DNA of 64,000 nt, from contig NZ_JAUOQM010000048.1 of the NCBI RefSeq assembly GCF_030547685.1, forward strand, positions 1 to 64,000, read 5' to 3'. The notes beneath the pieces were generated by a model. That model was not told the origin of the DNA. It ran no database searches and was given only the letters and a program-made list of their open reading frames with translations. The stretch is from Gilvimarinus sp. 2_MG-2023 (lineage in GTDB: Bacteria; Pseudomonadota; Gammaproteobacteria; Pseudomonadales; Cellvibrionaceae). The position numbers and the translations under genes are program-made. Positions within the stretch are counted from its first letter, which is position 1. Every line of letters starts with the position of its first letter. Shown one piece after another: positions 44,618 through 54,900 of the stretch.

Positions 44618-46300
44618 CTACTGCGGGTACAGTGGACGCAAGTTGTCGCTCGTTTTGGGGGGTTGATTTTTTAACTTGCGCAAACCTTTTAGTAATTCAT
44701 CAAGCTTGAGGTCGGCACTCGCTGAACCGTAAATAGCTTGGTCCAGTTTTGTCAGTTGTTCTTGTGTGGTTTGATCTGATAGCTGTGCCAGTTCGGCCAA
44801 TGTGTGAACCTCAACCTGTAAATGTTGTTTTGCCCAAGCAATAATTGCCCCTCGCAACTGTTTTAAGTCATTATTTTTAGCGGCTTTTTGAACGGCAGAC
44901 CATTCGGTTTTGGATGAGGTCTGTTTACTTTGGGGGCTCGGAGCTGACGCAGATTTTTTACGCAGCGCCATGGGCAGTAAAATAAGAATACACAGTACGC
45001 TAATCACTTGACTGACAATAATCCAAGTAGGAATACGCTCAACAATTGTCGTCTGATCTGACTTGGCGGGTATAAACGCCTGTGGCGGTGGTGCTGCTAT
45101 ATCGCCCTGGTCTGTAGGAGTGCTGCCGGCCGGCAGTGATGCGCTCACCTCAACGCTTGGCAATGTGGCTGTTTCAAAGCGGCCTGTGGAGGTGTTATAC
45201 CAGCGCAACGTAATGGGCGGCAACTGTGTTTGCCCAGCCTGATTGGGCACCATGGCAAGGGTTTCAATACGCGAGGCGTTAATGCCTTTGTTGCTGCGAG
45301 TTTCGTCGGTTTGTGCCTTGTCCCGATAAATACTAAAACCCTCTACCTCAGCAAACTCAAGCGGCGGTAGCTGGGTGGGGTGAAGCCCTTCGGCGCTGAT
45401 GGTAATGCGCCGTGTGATAGGCTCGCCGGCGGTTAAGTTGTCTGGGGTGCGGCTAAAATGCTGACTAAGCTCAAGCTGTTGAGCTGGCAGCCAGGTGTCA
45501 TTACCATTACTTTGCGGAATACTTTTAACTTCAATCGATAAGGGTTGGGCTTTGCCGCGGCGAATTGGGCCACTGTTAAAGCTTAAGAAGCCCCGCGATG
45601 AACCCGAGCGCAATTGCACCGCGTAGTCAATGGCCGGTATTTCTAAACGTCCACTAGACTGAGGGTAAACGGCAAAGGTAACCTCGTACACTTTATGCCG
45701 AATACCATTCAACTCGGTAATGTATTCGTCTTCACTGACGGCCTCTATCAGGGCATAGTCTAGGTTAAAATCCCCGATTTCCTTACCCGTCCAGTCGTAC
45801 TTAGAGTAAAGGCACGCGGTTAACAACACTTGTTGCTGAACAAACACACTCTGTTGATCAGCACTGATCTCTAAAAAGGTTTCCGCATTCGGGTCGGAGG
45901 CCGTGGTAGGGGCTTCCACCACAGTAATAGTCAGTGGTTGAGTTTTACTACCGGCCAAAGCAATAGCTGGAATGGTCAGTTTGCCCACATGTTTAGGGGC
46001 CAAGGTAACCCGCCAGGTTAGAAATTCATTGGTTTCTCGGTTGACGGTGTAAGATTCTTGTCTGCGCTCTATATTAAGAATTTCAAAATTCGACTGTACC
46101 GGGCTCAGGTCAGGTTCGACATTATCAGGGCCGTTTTGCAGGCGGAAATTTACGGTTAATTGATCATTGATATTAATGTTAGTGCGCGCTGCCTCGGCGG
46201 TAAACGTGGCCGCATTGGCAAGTTGAGCCAAGAGTACGATGGCGCTAATGATTATTAGCTTAAATGGCTGTATATAGCGTTTAGACAATAAAATCTTCAT
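44618..46300 (-). CDS. batD: BatD-family protein
   Basis: A 560-residue BatD (oxygen-tolerance family) protein. A signal peptide ends at LANA/ATFTAEA, near residue 30. A large beta-sandwich periplasmic region (about 31-405) follows, then one transmembrane helix at about 425-448 (WIIVSQVISVLCILILLPMAL). A cytoplasmic helical tail ends the protein. I start it at the ATG at 46300, which gives the clean signal peptide and lies 4 nt after the batB/C stop codon; an ATG at 46336 would overlap batB/C. Bat proteins are linked to stress tolerance in Bacteroides and Leptospira, but the mechanism is unsettled. It is the last gene of the moxR-bat operon. Confidence 0.9.
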   Translation of the reverse strand: MKILLSKRYIQPFKLIIISAIVLLAQLANAATFTAEAARTNININDQLTVNFRLQNGPDNVEPDLSPVQSNFEILNIERRQESYTVNRETNEFLTWRVTLAPKHVGKLTIPAIALAGSKTQPLTITVVEAPTTASDPNAETFLEISADQQSVFVQQQVLLTACLYSKYDWTGKEIGDFNLDYALIEAVSEDEYITELNGIRHKVYEVTFAVYPQSSGRLEIPAIDYAVQLRSGSSRGFLSFNSGPIRRGKAQPLSIEVKSIPQSNGNDTWLPAQQLELSQHFSRTPDNLTAGEPITRRITISAEGLHPTQLPPLEFAEVEGFSIYRDKAQTDETRSNKGINASRIETLAMVPNQAGQTQLPPITLRWYNTSTGRFETATLPSVEVSASLPAGSTPTDQGDIAAPPPQAFIPAKSDQTTIVERIPTWIIVSQVISVLCILILLPMALRKKSASAPSPQSKQTSSKTEWSAVQKAAKNNDLKQLRGAIIAWAKQHLQVEVHTLAELAQLSDQTTQEQLTKLDQAIYGSASADLKLDELLKGLRKLKNQPPKTSDNLRPLYPQ

Positions 46301-46304
46301 AGAT

Positions 46305-48239
46305 TTACCAGCGTTGTTCCTCATTACCGAAGTCATTTAATCCTTTGAATTGGCGTTCCATTCGGTTCTTACGATATTCGTATTGAAACTTATTGCGCAA
46401 TAAGCCCGATGGATCATCGGGTATGTTACGTAGCCATTGTTGCTCGGCTTGGCGTTGTTCTTTTTCTTCGGCGGTTAAGGGCTGCTCAGCCAAAGTTTGA
46501 TTTTGGCTGCCTTGCGAACTCGCTGTGCTACTGGCCGATGCTTGTTGTGAATCCTGATTTTGACCTTGCTCTTGAGCGGCACTGCTTGATTGAGCGCTGC
46601 TGGCCTGGCCTTGCTCTTGAGAGTCGCTTGCTGCGCTGGCACTTTGGCCTTGATCATCGCCAGGTTTTGGTTCCGAATTGTTTTGTGCTTGATCTTCCCC
46701 CTGGTTTGAAGCCTGATCATTTTGGTTTTGTTCGCCCTCCGACTCATTGCTATCATCATCGGTAGATTGACCGGACTGGTCTTGTTGCTGTTGTGATGGA
46801 TTCTGCTCGCCCTTTGAGTCTTGCTCTTGATTGGAGGAAGATGAATCACTTTGTTCTTGTTCTTGCTGTTTTAATTGTTCGATCAGTGCTTTGTTGCTGG
46901 CGGCATCTTGCAGCTCTGGCTGTATTTCCAGGGCCTGATCGTAAGCCGCTAGTGCTTGATCGAGTTTTCCCATTTGCGCCAAGGCGTTGCCTCGGTTGTA
47001 ATGAGCTTGAGCCGTATCCAGTTGCGCGAATGACGTGGCGGCTTGCTCATAGTGTCCTGCGCGATAGAGCGCGGCACCGCGCCAGGCCGGGTCTTTAAAT
47101 TCTTGCGCTGCTACCTCGGCTTGGCCATTGGACAACGCTTTGGCACCGCGTTGATCGGGTGATAACAGTAGTTTGTCCAGCATTGACGACTCAGCAAGTG
47201 CCACTGGGCTATCGAATAAAAGGCTTGATGTCAGCAAAACCGCCACCAAAACCCCTTTACGAAACACGAGCAGTGCCAGAGGTAAAAGCAGTATCGCAAG
47301 CCAGGGGCCACGATCCAGCCAAGTATCCATTTTGCTGTCAGATAATTGATATTCACCTGGCGAAAGGTCGTGTCTGGGGGCTAACAAATAGGTAAGGTCT
47401 GAGGTGTCAAAGGTGGAGGTGACATAGCGCCCATCGGAAGCTCGAGCTAATCGTTGTAGCTGACCACTGGCCAGTGCGGTCGTAATAACATTGCCTTGAT
47501 TGTCGCGCATAAAACCGCCATTGCCCGAGGGGATTGGCACTGGTTTATCCGAGCCAATACCTAGTATGGATAATCGGTAGGCACTGCCTTGCAGTGCTTC
47601 ACGAATCGCCACTTGGGCTGACTCCGCTATTCCATCAGTAAACAATAACAACTCACCATTGCGGTAACCCGCATCGGTCAGCATTTTTATGGCGCGGTCT
47701 ACCGCCGCTTCAGTGCGACTACCCGGAGCAGGCATCATACGGGGGTGCAGGGCGGGCAGTAAGGCACTGATAGTTTGTGTATCTTCGGTCAGTGGGGTAA
47801 CCACGTGTGCCTGATCGGCATAGGCGATTAACGCGGTATCACCTTCGGTTCGCTGTTGCAGTAACTCGGCAATTTTTAAGCGAGCGCGAATCAGGCGTGT
47901 GGGTTTAATATCCTCACCCAACATTGAGGGCGAAAGGTCGAGCAAAATAATCAGAGCATCGGCATTGCGATGCACTTGGCTCGGCGCTTTTTCCCAGCTA
48001 GGGCCGGCCAAAGCGATACAGCCTATTAACCAAAAGCTGGCTAATCCCCAGAGCAATAAACGGGAGCTACCTGTGGTTTTACTGTCGGTTAAATAAGGCA
48101 AAAGTTTGGCATCGATGACCGTTTGCCAATCGGTAGCGCTACGCTTGTTATACCACAGCCCAATTACTGTGAGCAGCAACGGCAGCAAACCCAATAGCGC
48201 CATCGGGCGCAACAGTTGGAGGTCGTTCACAGCGCTCAT
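46305..48239 (-). CDS. BatB/BatC fusion: VWA domain plus TPR and Gln/Ser-rich tail
   Basis: A 644-residue membrane protein. Two N-terminal helices (about 10-30 and 58-76) flank a short loop. A von Willebrand A domain (about 92-285) has the MIDAS motif DLSPSM. A transmembrane helix lies near 310-330. TPR repeats at about 385-480 include AQAHYNRGNALAQMGKLDQA. A roughly 120-residue tail of Gln, Ser, Asn and Glu follows. The fusion of BatB (VWA) and BatC (TPR) is common in gammaproteobacteria. I start it at the ATG at 48239, which overlaps the batA stop codon (ATGA) and has GGAG upstream; the longer frame to 48308 is unlikely. Confidence 0.92.
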   Translation of the reverse strand: MSAVNDLQLLRPMALLGLLPLLLTVIGLWYNKRSATDWQTVIDAKLLPYLTDSKTTGSSRLLLWGLASFWLIGCIALAGPSWEKAPSQVHRNADALIILLDLSPSMLGEDIKPTRLIRARLKIAELLQQRTEGDTALIAYADQAHVVTPLTEDTQTISALLPALHPRMMPAPGSRTEAAVDRAIKMLTDAGYRNGELLLFTDGIAESAQVAIREALQGSAYRLSILGIGSDKPVPIPSGNGGFMRDNQGNVITTALASGQLQRLARASDGRYVTSTFDTSDLTYLLAPRHDLSPGEYQLSDSKMDTWLDRGPWLAILLLPLALLVFRKGVLVAVLLTSSLLFDSPVALAESSMLDKLLLSPDQRGAKALSNGQAEVAAQEFKDPAWRGAALYRAGHYEQAATSFAQLDTAQAHYNRGNALAQMGKLDQALAAYDQALEIQPELQDAASNKALIEQLKQQEQEQSDSSSSNQEQDSKGEQNPSQQQQDQSGQSTDDDSNESEGEQNQNDQASNQGEDQAQNNSEPKPGDDQGQSASAASDSQEQGQASSAQSSSAAQEQGQNQDSQQASASSTASSQGSQNQTLAEQPLTAEEKEQRQAEQQWLRNIPDDPSGLLRNKFQYEYRKNRMERQFKGLNDFGNEEQRW

Positions 48240-49267
48240 GTCGAGTCTCCTTTGGCTTGTACGCGCGCGCTGCCAGTCCAGCGCAGCTGGCTTAGTGCTA
48301 TAAGCCAAGTTAATGCCAGCGCCAAGCCAAGCGGCCAGAAGAATAATCGCAAGACTGGACGCACTTTCAACTGTTCAAGCTCCAGCGGTTCTAATTGATC
48401 CAGCTGTTGGTGTACTTGTTTTAATTCCGCGGTGGATTCAGCACGAAAAAAAGCGCCACCGGTTGTATTGGCAATAGTTTGCAGCGTTTGGGTATCTACT
48501 TCATTTGTGCGTCGGCTGCGTCGTGTTCCGCGAATGTTTTCGGTTGAGCCAAATGCGATAGTATAAATTTTAACCCCCATATTGGCGGCAATGTTGGCCG
48601 CATCAATGGGATTGCTGTCACCGGCAGTGTTGGCGCCGTCGCTCAATAAGATAATCCGGCGACTGCCCTCGGGCCGTTCTTTTAAACGCTTGATAGCGAG
48701 CCCCAAGGCATCGCCAATGGCAGTGGCCCGTCCAGCAAAGCCGACCTGAGCTTCTTGTAACAGTTGGTTAACTGTGACCACGTCACGGCTTAAGGGGGCC
48801 TGTAGATAGGCTTGATCGGCAAATAAAATCAAGCCTAAACGGTCTCCACTGCGCCGCTCGATAAATTCGCCGACTACGTCTTTAACGGCATCCATTCGAG
48901 TGTAATCGTTATTATTTTGAAACTGCATGGCAACCACACCCGGCGGTTGCATGTCAGGGGTAAGCATACTTTGTGATAAATCCACTGCCAGCATCATATC
49001 GCGCCCCGAGTAGGGGCTGCCGGTGGGTTTGCCCACCCATAATGGATCACTGGCGGCCAGCACTAATAATAACCAGCTTGCCCAGAGTAGGGTAAGGATA
49101 CCTTTACGACTGGCTTTTCTTTCTCCGGAAAGTGATAGCGATTCTAGTTGCCGATAAAAAGGCACTTTAATTGCTGTGGTGTTGGCTGGTGCCGGTTTAA
49201 CCCAACGCATCACTATCGGTAAAGGCAGCAGCAGTAATAGCCATGGATAGCTAAATTCAAACATCAC
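48236..49267 (-). CDS. batA: BatA-like VWA-domain membrane protein
   Basis: A 343-residue protein. An N-terminal helix (FEFSYPWLLLLLPLPIVM) and a second near 60-75 precede a VWA domain at about 90-290. The MIDAS residues are in AVDLSQSMLTPDM, and a conserved downstream motif is ILLSDGANTAGD. A C-terminal helix lies near 318-335. It pairs with the BatB/C protein. It overlaps the DUF4381 gene by 11 bp upstream and batB/C by 4 bp downstream, a tightly coupled array. Confidence 0.92.
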   Translation of the reverse strand: MMFEFSYPWLLLLLPLPIVMRWVKPAPANTTAIKVPFYRQLESLSLSGERKASRKGILTLLWASWLLLVLAASDPLWVGKPTGSPYSGRDMMLAVDLSQSMLTPDMQPPGVVAMQFQNNNDYTRMDAVKDVVGEFIERRSGDRLGLILFADQAYLQAPLSRDVVTVNQLLQEAQVGFAGRATAIGDALGLAIKRLKERPEGSRRIILLSDGANTAGDSNPIDAANIAANMGVKIYTIAFGSTENIRGTRRSRRTNEVDTQTLQTIANTTGGAFFRAESTAELKQVHQQLDQLEPLELEQLKVRPVLRLFFWPLGLALALTWLIALSQLRWTGSARVQAKGDST

Positions 49268-49739
49268 TATCCTCCAGGTTAGCTGGCAAGCGTTTGCGGT
49301 GTAATTTTACCCATGCTTGTGCGGCCGCTATTAACGCAGCGCTGTCGTATTTTGGATTAGCTTGATAAGCGGCAGTGCCCAGTACTTGGCAATGCTCGGT
49401 TTGTAGCTTAGCCCGTGCTTTGGGCGCACTCTGGGCCAAAAAGTTCAACCAGTTGTGACCGTGCAGGGCGCCGCAAGTATGTTGGCCATAGGCGGCAATA
49501 GCGGTCGCCTTTAGAATTTTATTAATGCTGTTCGGGGTAGCGTCAAAGGACTGCTGTTGTAATTGCCGCAGGGCGGCGCGGCGGTAGCGATTGCTTCGAT
49601 AACTACGCCAAGCCGCGACAACGGCTAACACAATAACAGTGGTTGCTAGGGCAATAATGGCCCACGAAAAAGGGGCCAGCGGCCACCAACCAATGGGCTC
49701 GGGGGTATGAATATCGTTTAGTTGCGCTAATGGATTCAC
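49257..49739 (-). CDS. DUF4381-family membrane protein
   Basis: A 160-residue protein that starts with the family pattern LAQLNDIHTPEPIGWWPLAPFSW. One transmembrane helix lies at about 26-48 (WAIIALATTVIVLAVVAAW). A basic YRSNRYRRAALRQL segment and a cytoplasmic helical domain follow. Members of this family lie between the DUF58 and VWA genes of moxR/bat operons. The role is unknown; a scaffold for the VWA proteins is plausible. It follows the DUF58 gene by 2 bp. Confidence 0.88.
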   Translation of the reverse strand: MNPLAQLNDIHTPEPIGWWPLAPFSWAIIALATTVIVLAVVAAWRSYRSNRYRRAALRQLQQQSFDATPNSINKILKATAIAAYGQHTCGALHGHNWLNFLAQSAPKARAKLQTEHCQVLGTAAYQANPKYDSAALIAAAQAWVKLHRKRLPANLEDSDV

Positions 49740-49741
49740 AG

Positions 49742-50698
49742 TTAGCGCCTCCTGGTGTGACGTGTTGGGCCTGCAAAGCGGTGCCTTAAAACCGTAGCGT
49801 AATCATCGGCTGTGGATACGGGTATTAATTCAATTTGCAGGCGAGTACAGGTGTCGCGCAATTGCTGCTGTTTGTCTGCGGCCATTAGGGCGTATTCAGA
49901 CTGGAAGCGCTTTTGGTTGACTGGCAGTAATTGCTTATCCGTTCCGTTAGTGACGGCCAAGGCGCTGTTGCCGATCAGTTGTTGCTCCAGCGGGTCGTGG
50001 GTGTGAATTAAACTGATGTCGAGGTGGCGGCTTAATTGAAACAGTTGTTTCTCTGCGGCTTTATCCAAATCGTTAAAATCGCTGATCACAAATAGTGCTG
50101 CCCCCGGCTTGGCTATACGTTGGGTGTCATTGAGCATTTGCGCCAGAGATAAAGGATTACTGTTGGCGATAGGCGAATGTAGTTGGTGGTTGTACTGTTC
50201 CAGCAATCGGATCAATTGTAATACGGCGTGCTTGCTGCGCTTGGGCCGACTGTCGCGAAAATCTTGATCACCAAAGACTAGGGACCCGACACGGTCACCC
50301 GCGCCGAGGGCGGCCCAGCCAATACAACTGGCCAAGTGGCAGGCGAGGGTGGATTTAAAATGCTGAACGCTGCCAAAGAACATTGGTGAGCGCTGGTCGC
50401 AAAGTAAATACACCGGTCTTTCGCGTTCTTCACTGTAGAGTTTGGTGTGGGGAACCTGAGTGCGAGCGGTCACACGCCAGTCTATAGAGCGAATGTCATC
50501 GCCTGGCTGGTACAGTCTAACTTCTTCAAAATCGACCCCCCGTCCGCGAAAGCGGGTTCTAAAGCGACCAGCTTGGGCACTTTTCACCGGGTGTGGGGCA
50601 AAAAGCTTGAGATCGCGAGCGTTAAAACGCTCGCGCAACAGATTTGCTACAGAGCAATAAGCGCTGTCTGCACTCTGGGTGTTTACGTCTGTTGGCAT
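49742..50698 (-). CDS. DUF58-domain protein
   Basis: A 318-residue protein with the DUF58 signature GRGVDFEEVRLYQPGDD followed by IRSIDWRVTART. A degenerate VWA-like domain comes next (YLLCDQRSPMFFG, then ALFVISDFNDLD). No membrane helix is obvious. DUF58 proteins are constant partners of MoxR ATPases. The start codon ATG at 50698 overlaps the moxR stop codon by one base. Confidence 0.92.
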   Translation of the reverse strand: MPTDVNTQSADSAYCSVANLLRERFNARDLKLFAPHPVKSAQAGRFRTRFRGRGVDFEEVRLYQPGDDIRSIDWRVTARTQVPHTKLYSEERERPVYLLCDQRSPMFFGSVQHFKSTLACHLASCIGWAALGAGDRVGSLVFGDQDFRDSRPKRSKHAVLQLIRLLEQYNHQLHSPIANSNPLSLAQMLNDTQRIAKPGAALFVISDFNDLDKAAEKQLFQLSRHLDISLIHTHDPLEQQLIGNSALAVTNGTDKQLLPVNQKRFQSEYALMAADKQQQLRDTCTRLQIELIPVSTADDYATVLRHRFAGPTRHTRRR

Positions 50699-51657
50699 TA
50701 GGCTACGGGTACAGTGTTCAGCAGTTGGTCGATCGCCTGATCGCGGGTTGTGCCATCGGCCTCGGCTTCAAAGCTTAATATTAAGCGGTGGCGCAAACAG
50801 TCGTGAATCACGCAGGCTACATCGTCAGGGCTGACAAAGTCCTTGCCATTTAGCCAGGCGTTAGCACGGGCGCAGCGCTCCAGTGCGATTGTTCCGCGCG
50901 GGCTGGCGCCGTATTCGAGCAGCCCCGAGAGAGATTCGCTGTAGAGTTCTGGGCGTCGGGTGGCGTTGATTAACTGCACAATATATTCTTCAACCGCATC
51001 GCTCATGTGTAGGCTTAAAATGGCTTTGCGCGCCTCAAATAAACTGTTTTGAGCTAAGGCTGGGGGCTGGGCTGCCGCTTCTTGTTTGGCCTCAGCACGT
51101 ACCAGCGCCAAGATTCGACGCTCGGCTTCAACGCTTGGGTAGTCCACATTAACATGCATTAAAAAGCGGTCGAGTTGGGCCTCGGGCAGCGGGTAGGTGC
51201 CTTCTTGTTCGATCGGGTTTTGTGTGGCCATCACCATAAACAGCGGTGGCAGGGGGTAGGTTTTATTGCCGACACTCACCTGGCGTTCGGCCATCGCTTC
51301 CAGCAACGCTGACTGAACTTTGGCTGGTGCACGGTTGATTTCATCGGCCAGTACTAAATTATGAAATACCGGGCCTCGCTGAAATTCAAAGACACCTTGC
51401 TCGGGACGATAAATATCGGTACCCGTGACATCGGCAGGTAATAAGTCTGGGGTAAATTGGATGCGGTTGTAGTCACCTTCTATGGCATCGGCGAGGGTTT
51501 TAATCGCTTTGGTTTTGGCCAGCCCGGGGGCGCCTTCTACCAGTAAGTGGCCATCTGCCAAAAGTGCTGTTAATAAGCGTTTTACAAGATGCTCCTGGCC
51601 AATAATCTGATGGCCAAGCCAATCACCGAGTGACTGAAATTGCTCCTGTAGTGTCAT
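50698..51657 (-). CDS. MoxR-family AAA+ ATPase
   Basis: A 319-residue ATPase with Walker A GAPGLAKTKA (residues 41-50) and Walker B LVLADEINRAP. The sensor region is MATQNPIEQEGTYPLPEAQLDRF, and a lid domain is C-terminal. MoxR proteins act as chaperone-like remodelers for VWA-domain clients; the linked VWA genes here fit that. It is the first gene of the moxR-DUF58-DUF4381-batA-batB/C-batD operon. The 256-bp spacer to the divergent dehydrogenase gene must hold both promoters, but I could not fix them. Confidence 0.94.
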   Translation of the reverse strand: MTLQEQFQSLGDWLGHQIIGQEHLVKRLLTALLADGHLLVEGAPGLAKTKAIKTLADAIEGDYNRIQFTPDLLPADVTGTDIYRPEQGVFEFQRGPVFHNLVLADEINRAPAKVQSALLEAMAERQVSVGNKTYPLPPLFMVMATQNPIEQEGTYPLPEAQLDRFLMHVNVDYPSVEAERRILALVRAEAKQEAAAQPPALAQNSLFEARKAILSLHMSDAVEEYIVQLINATRRPELYSESLSGLLEYGASPRGTIALERCARANAWLNGKDFVSPDDVACVIHDCLRHRLILSFEAEADGTTRDQAIDQLLNTVPVA

Positions 51658-51925
51658 AGTGTGCCCCTTGCTGATTTTTTGTTCGAACTATACAACCGAG
51701 ATATGGCTTCTGCGCGCCTCAGACAACAACGATGTGGAGGCAGTTCCCCAAAAATCAATAGTAAATGACCGCCAATATTAAGCCAACTGGCTGTTTTTGT
51801 TCAGAAAACGCTATTGGGCTGAATAATTTGTTGGCATAGCCGGGAAATCGCGATGCTAAGCGGCGCGCGCCTGCTTAATCGTCTAGGCTTACAGTGATTT
51901 TCAAATACATCGATTGGAGCTCTAT

Positions 51926-54900
51926 ATGGAAAGTTCTACTTCTACAGTAGATGTTGAAGCAATCGCCGAGGCAGTCGCCAAGTCACAGCCAGAGTCTGTA
52001 CGTGAAGCCTGCAAAGTGTTTGTTAGGTTGTTTTTTAACCACTTTCCCGCTGAAGATTTTATCGATCGACCCAGTAGCGATATCAGCGGTTGCTTATTAT
52101 GGTTGTGGAGTTTACTGCAAGGTGAAGTCGCCAATTTGCCCATCGTGCAGGTGGTGAACCCTGAACTCGACAGCTGGGGCTGGTCCAGCCCACATACCGT
52201 GATAGCCGTTCGGCAAATGGATATGCCTTTTTTGGTCGATTCGATTCGACTTGAGCTTGCCCATCGACATATTCCAATTTTTAGTGTTAAGAGTACGCCC
52301 TATATACCTGTGCGGCAGGGTGGGCAGTTAGTCGAGATATTACCGGTGCAATCTCGGCAGCATACCGCAGAGGCAATGGTGTATTTGGAAGTGGGTAAAT
52401 TGACCGATGCGCGCAGTATCCGGGAAGCTGTTCTTGCCCTAAACGAGGTGCTGGGGCAAATTCAAAAAGTAGTGACGGATTTTTTGCCGCTCAAACAAGC
52501 CATGCTCGACAGTGCAGACGAGCTGGGTCAGGTCAGCCATGCCTTAGCTTGCAATGATGTCACTGAGGCGCAAAATTTTTTACACTGGCTAACCAATGAT
52601 CATTTTACTTTTTTAGGTTTTACCGAATTTAACTTAGAGAATCGTCAAGGGAAGGATGTCTTAGTTGAGGATCGTCATCGGCGCGTGGGACTTTTTGATG
52701 ATAACAGTAAGACCAAAATTAAAATCCTCGATGATGCTCACCCTGGCGTGTCACGTTTTTATTTGTCGCCGGCGTCTATTGCTTTTTCCAAATCGCCACG
52801 GCGATCGCGTATTCATCGCAGTGCCTACCCGGACTATGTGGTGGTTAAGCGCTATAACCCGGAAGGTAAAGTAATAGGTGAATGTCGCTTTTTAGGGCTA
52901 TATACCTCTTCGGTTTACAGTGAGTCGCCTTCGGCTATTCCGCTACTTAGAGAAAAAATCAGTTATCTGTACGAGCGTATGGGATTAACCCCATGGAGCC
53001 ACGAAGGTAAGGCGTTGGAGCAAATTGTTGAAACCTTCCCTCGCGATGAGCTGTTTCAGTCAAGTGCTGCGGAGCTGTACGAAACCGTTCGGGGTATATT
53101 AGAGATTAACGAGCGCTACAAGGTTAAATTATTCTTGCGCCGAGATCGATTTGCCAAGTTTGTTAGTTGTCTCTTATATGTACCCCGTGACCTTTTTTCA
53201 ACCCAAATACGATTGCGAGTGCAACAATTAATTGGCGAGAAGGTAGGTGCTTGCGACGAACAGTTTAATACTTTTTTTTCCGAATCTCTTCTGGCGCGGG
53301 TGCACCTTGTATTTAGACTAAAAGACAAACAAATGCCAGAGGTCGATACCCTGGCACTTGAACAAGAAATAGAAGCGATGGTGCGCTCTTGGCAGGATGC
53401 ATTACTGTCCGAGTTGTACCACCATCACACCGAAGAACAGGCTCGTTACCTGGCGAAATTATACGACACCAATTTTAGTGCGGCTTACCAAGAAGCGTTT
53501 ACGGTGCAACACGCGGCCAGTGATATTGCGATTTTAGAGTCAATGGAAAAAGAAACTCTTTGGCTAGAGGTTGTTCCTGGTTCAGAGTCAAGTGGTATTC
53601 GTTTAAAGCTATATCGACAGGGTATGCCACTGGCCTTGTCCGATATTATTCCACTGCTGGAAGATTTTGGCTTAAGAGTGCTTTCGGAGCATCCCTTTAA
53701 ATTGCTTAATAAGAATAAAAAGGTGATTTGGTTGCACGATTTTGAATTGCAGCGTGCGGAATCGGCGGAACCTTTGACGAATGCGGGTTTTGCCAATTTG
53801 AAACAAGCGATTATCGCTGTGTGGGAGAAAAAATCTGAAAGTGACAGCTTTAATCAACTGGTAGTAGAGGCAGGATTGGATTGGCGAATGATCTCTGTAT
53901 TTCGGGCCTACGCCAACTATATGCAGCAAACACTGTTTAACTCCTCGATAGAGCACATTGCTGAAGCGTTGGTTAATCAGCGCTTTATTGTCATGTGTCT
54001 CGTTAAATTATTTAATGCTTTATTTTCTCCAGAAAATAATAATTCGAAACTAGCGGAGGAACAATTACAGGCGATAGATGATGCTTTAGAGAATGTGCCA
54101 AGTTTAATAGAAGACAGGATTATACGTCAGTACGTGGCACTTATGAATGCCACGGTAAGAACCAATTATTTTCAAAGTGATACCCTAGACTATTTAGCGT
54201 TTAAGCTTATGCCCAGACAGCTGAATAACATTCCTGAGCCCAGGCCGATGTTCGAAATATTTGTTTATTCTGGTCGGTTTGAAGGGCTTCATTTGCGCGG
54301 AGGTAAGGTTGCCCGGGGTGGACTTCGCTGGTCCGATCGCTATCAGGATTATCGTACCGAAGTGTTGGGCTTGGTTAAAGCTCAACAAGTTAAAAATGCT
54401 GTGATTGTTCCCAGTGGCGCCAAAGGTGGTTTTGTTTGCAAGCAGGTGGCAGGGCTTTCTCGCGAAGAAAAATTTGCCGAGGGTAAGGCTTGCTACCGGC
54501 AATTTATTCAGGCATTACTGTCCATTAGCGATAATGTCATCGACGATCAGGTGGTGCTACCAAACCAGGTGGTTTGCAAAGATGAGCCGGACCCATATTT
54601 AGTCGTCGCCGCCGATAAAGGTACGGCTACTTTTTCCGATCTGGCCAACAGTGTGGCACAAGAAGCTGACTTTTGGCTTGGCGATGCATTTGCCTCTGGT
54701 GGTAGTCAGGGCTATGACCATAAAGCGATGGGGATTACAGCCAAAGGTGCATGGGTGTGTGTCCAACGTCATTTTAAAGAATTGTCGGTCGATGTTCAAA
54801 ATGACCCGATTACTGTAGTGGGTATTGGTGATATGGGGGGCGACGTATTTGGTAATGGCATGTTGTGCTCCGAATCGATTCAACTGGTGGCGGCATTCAA

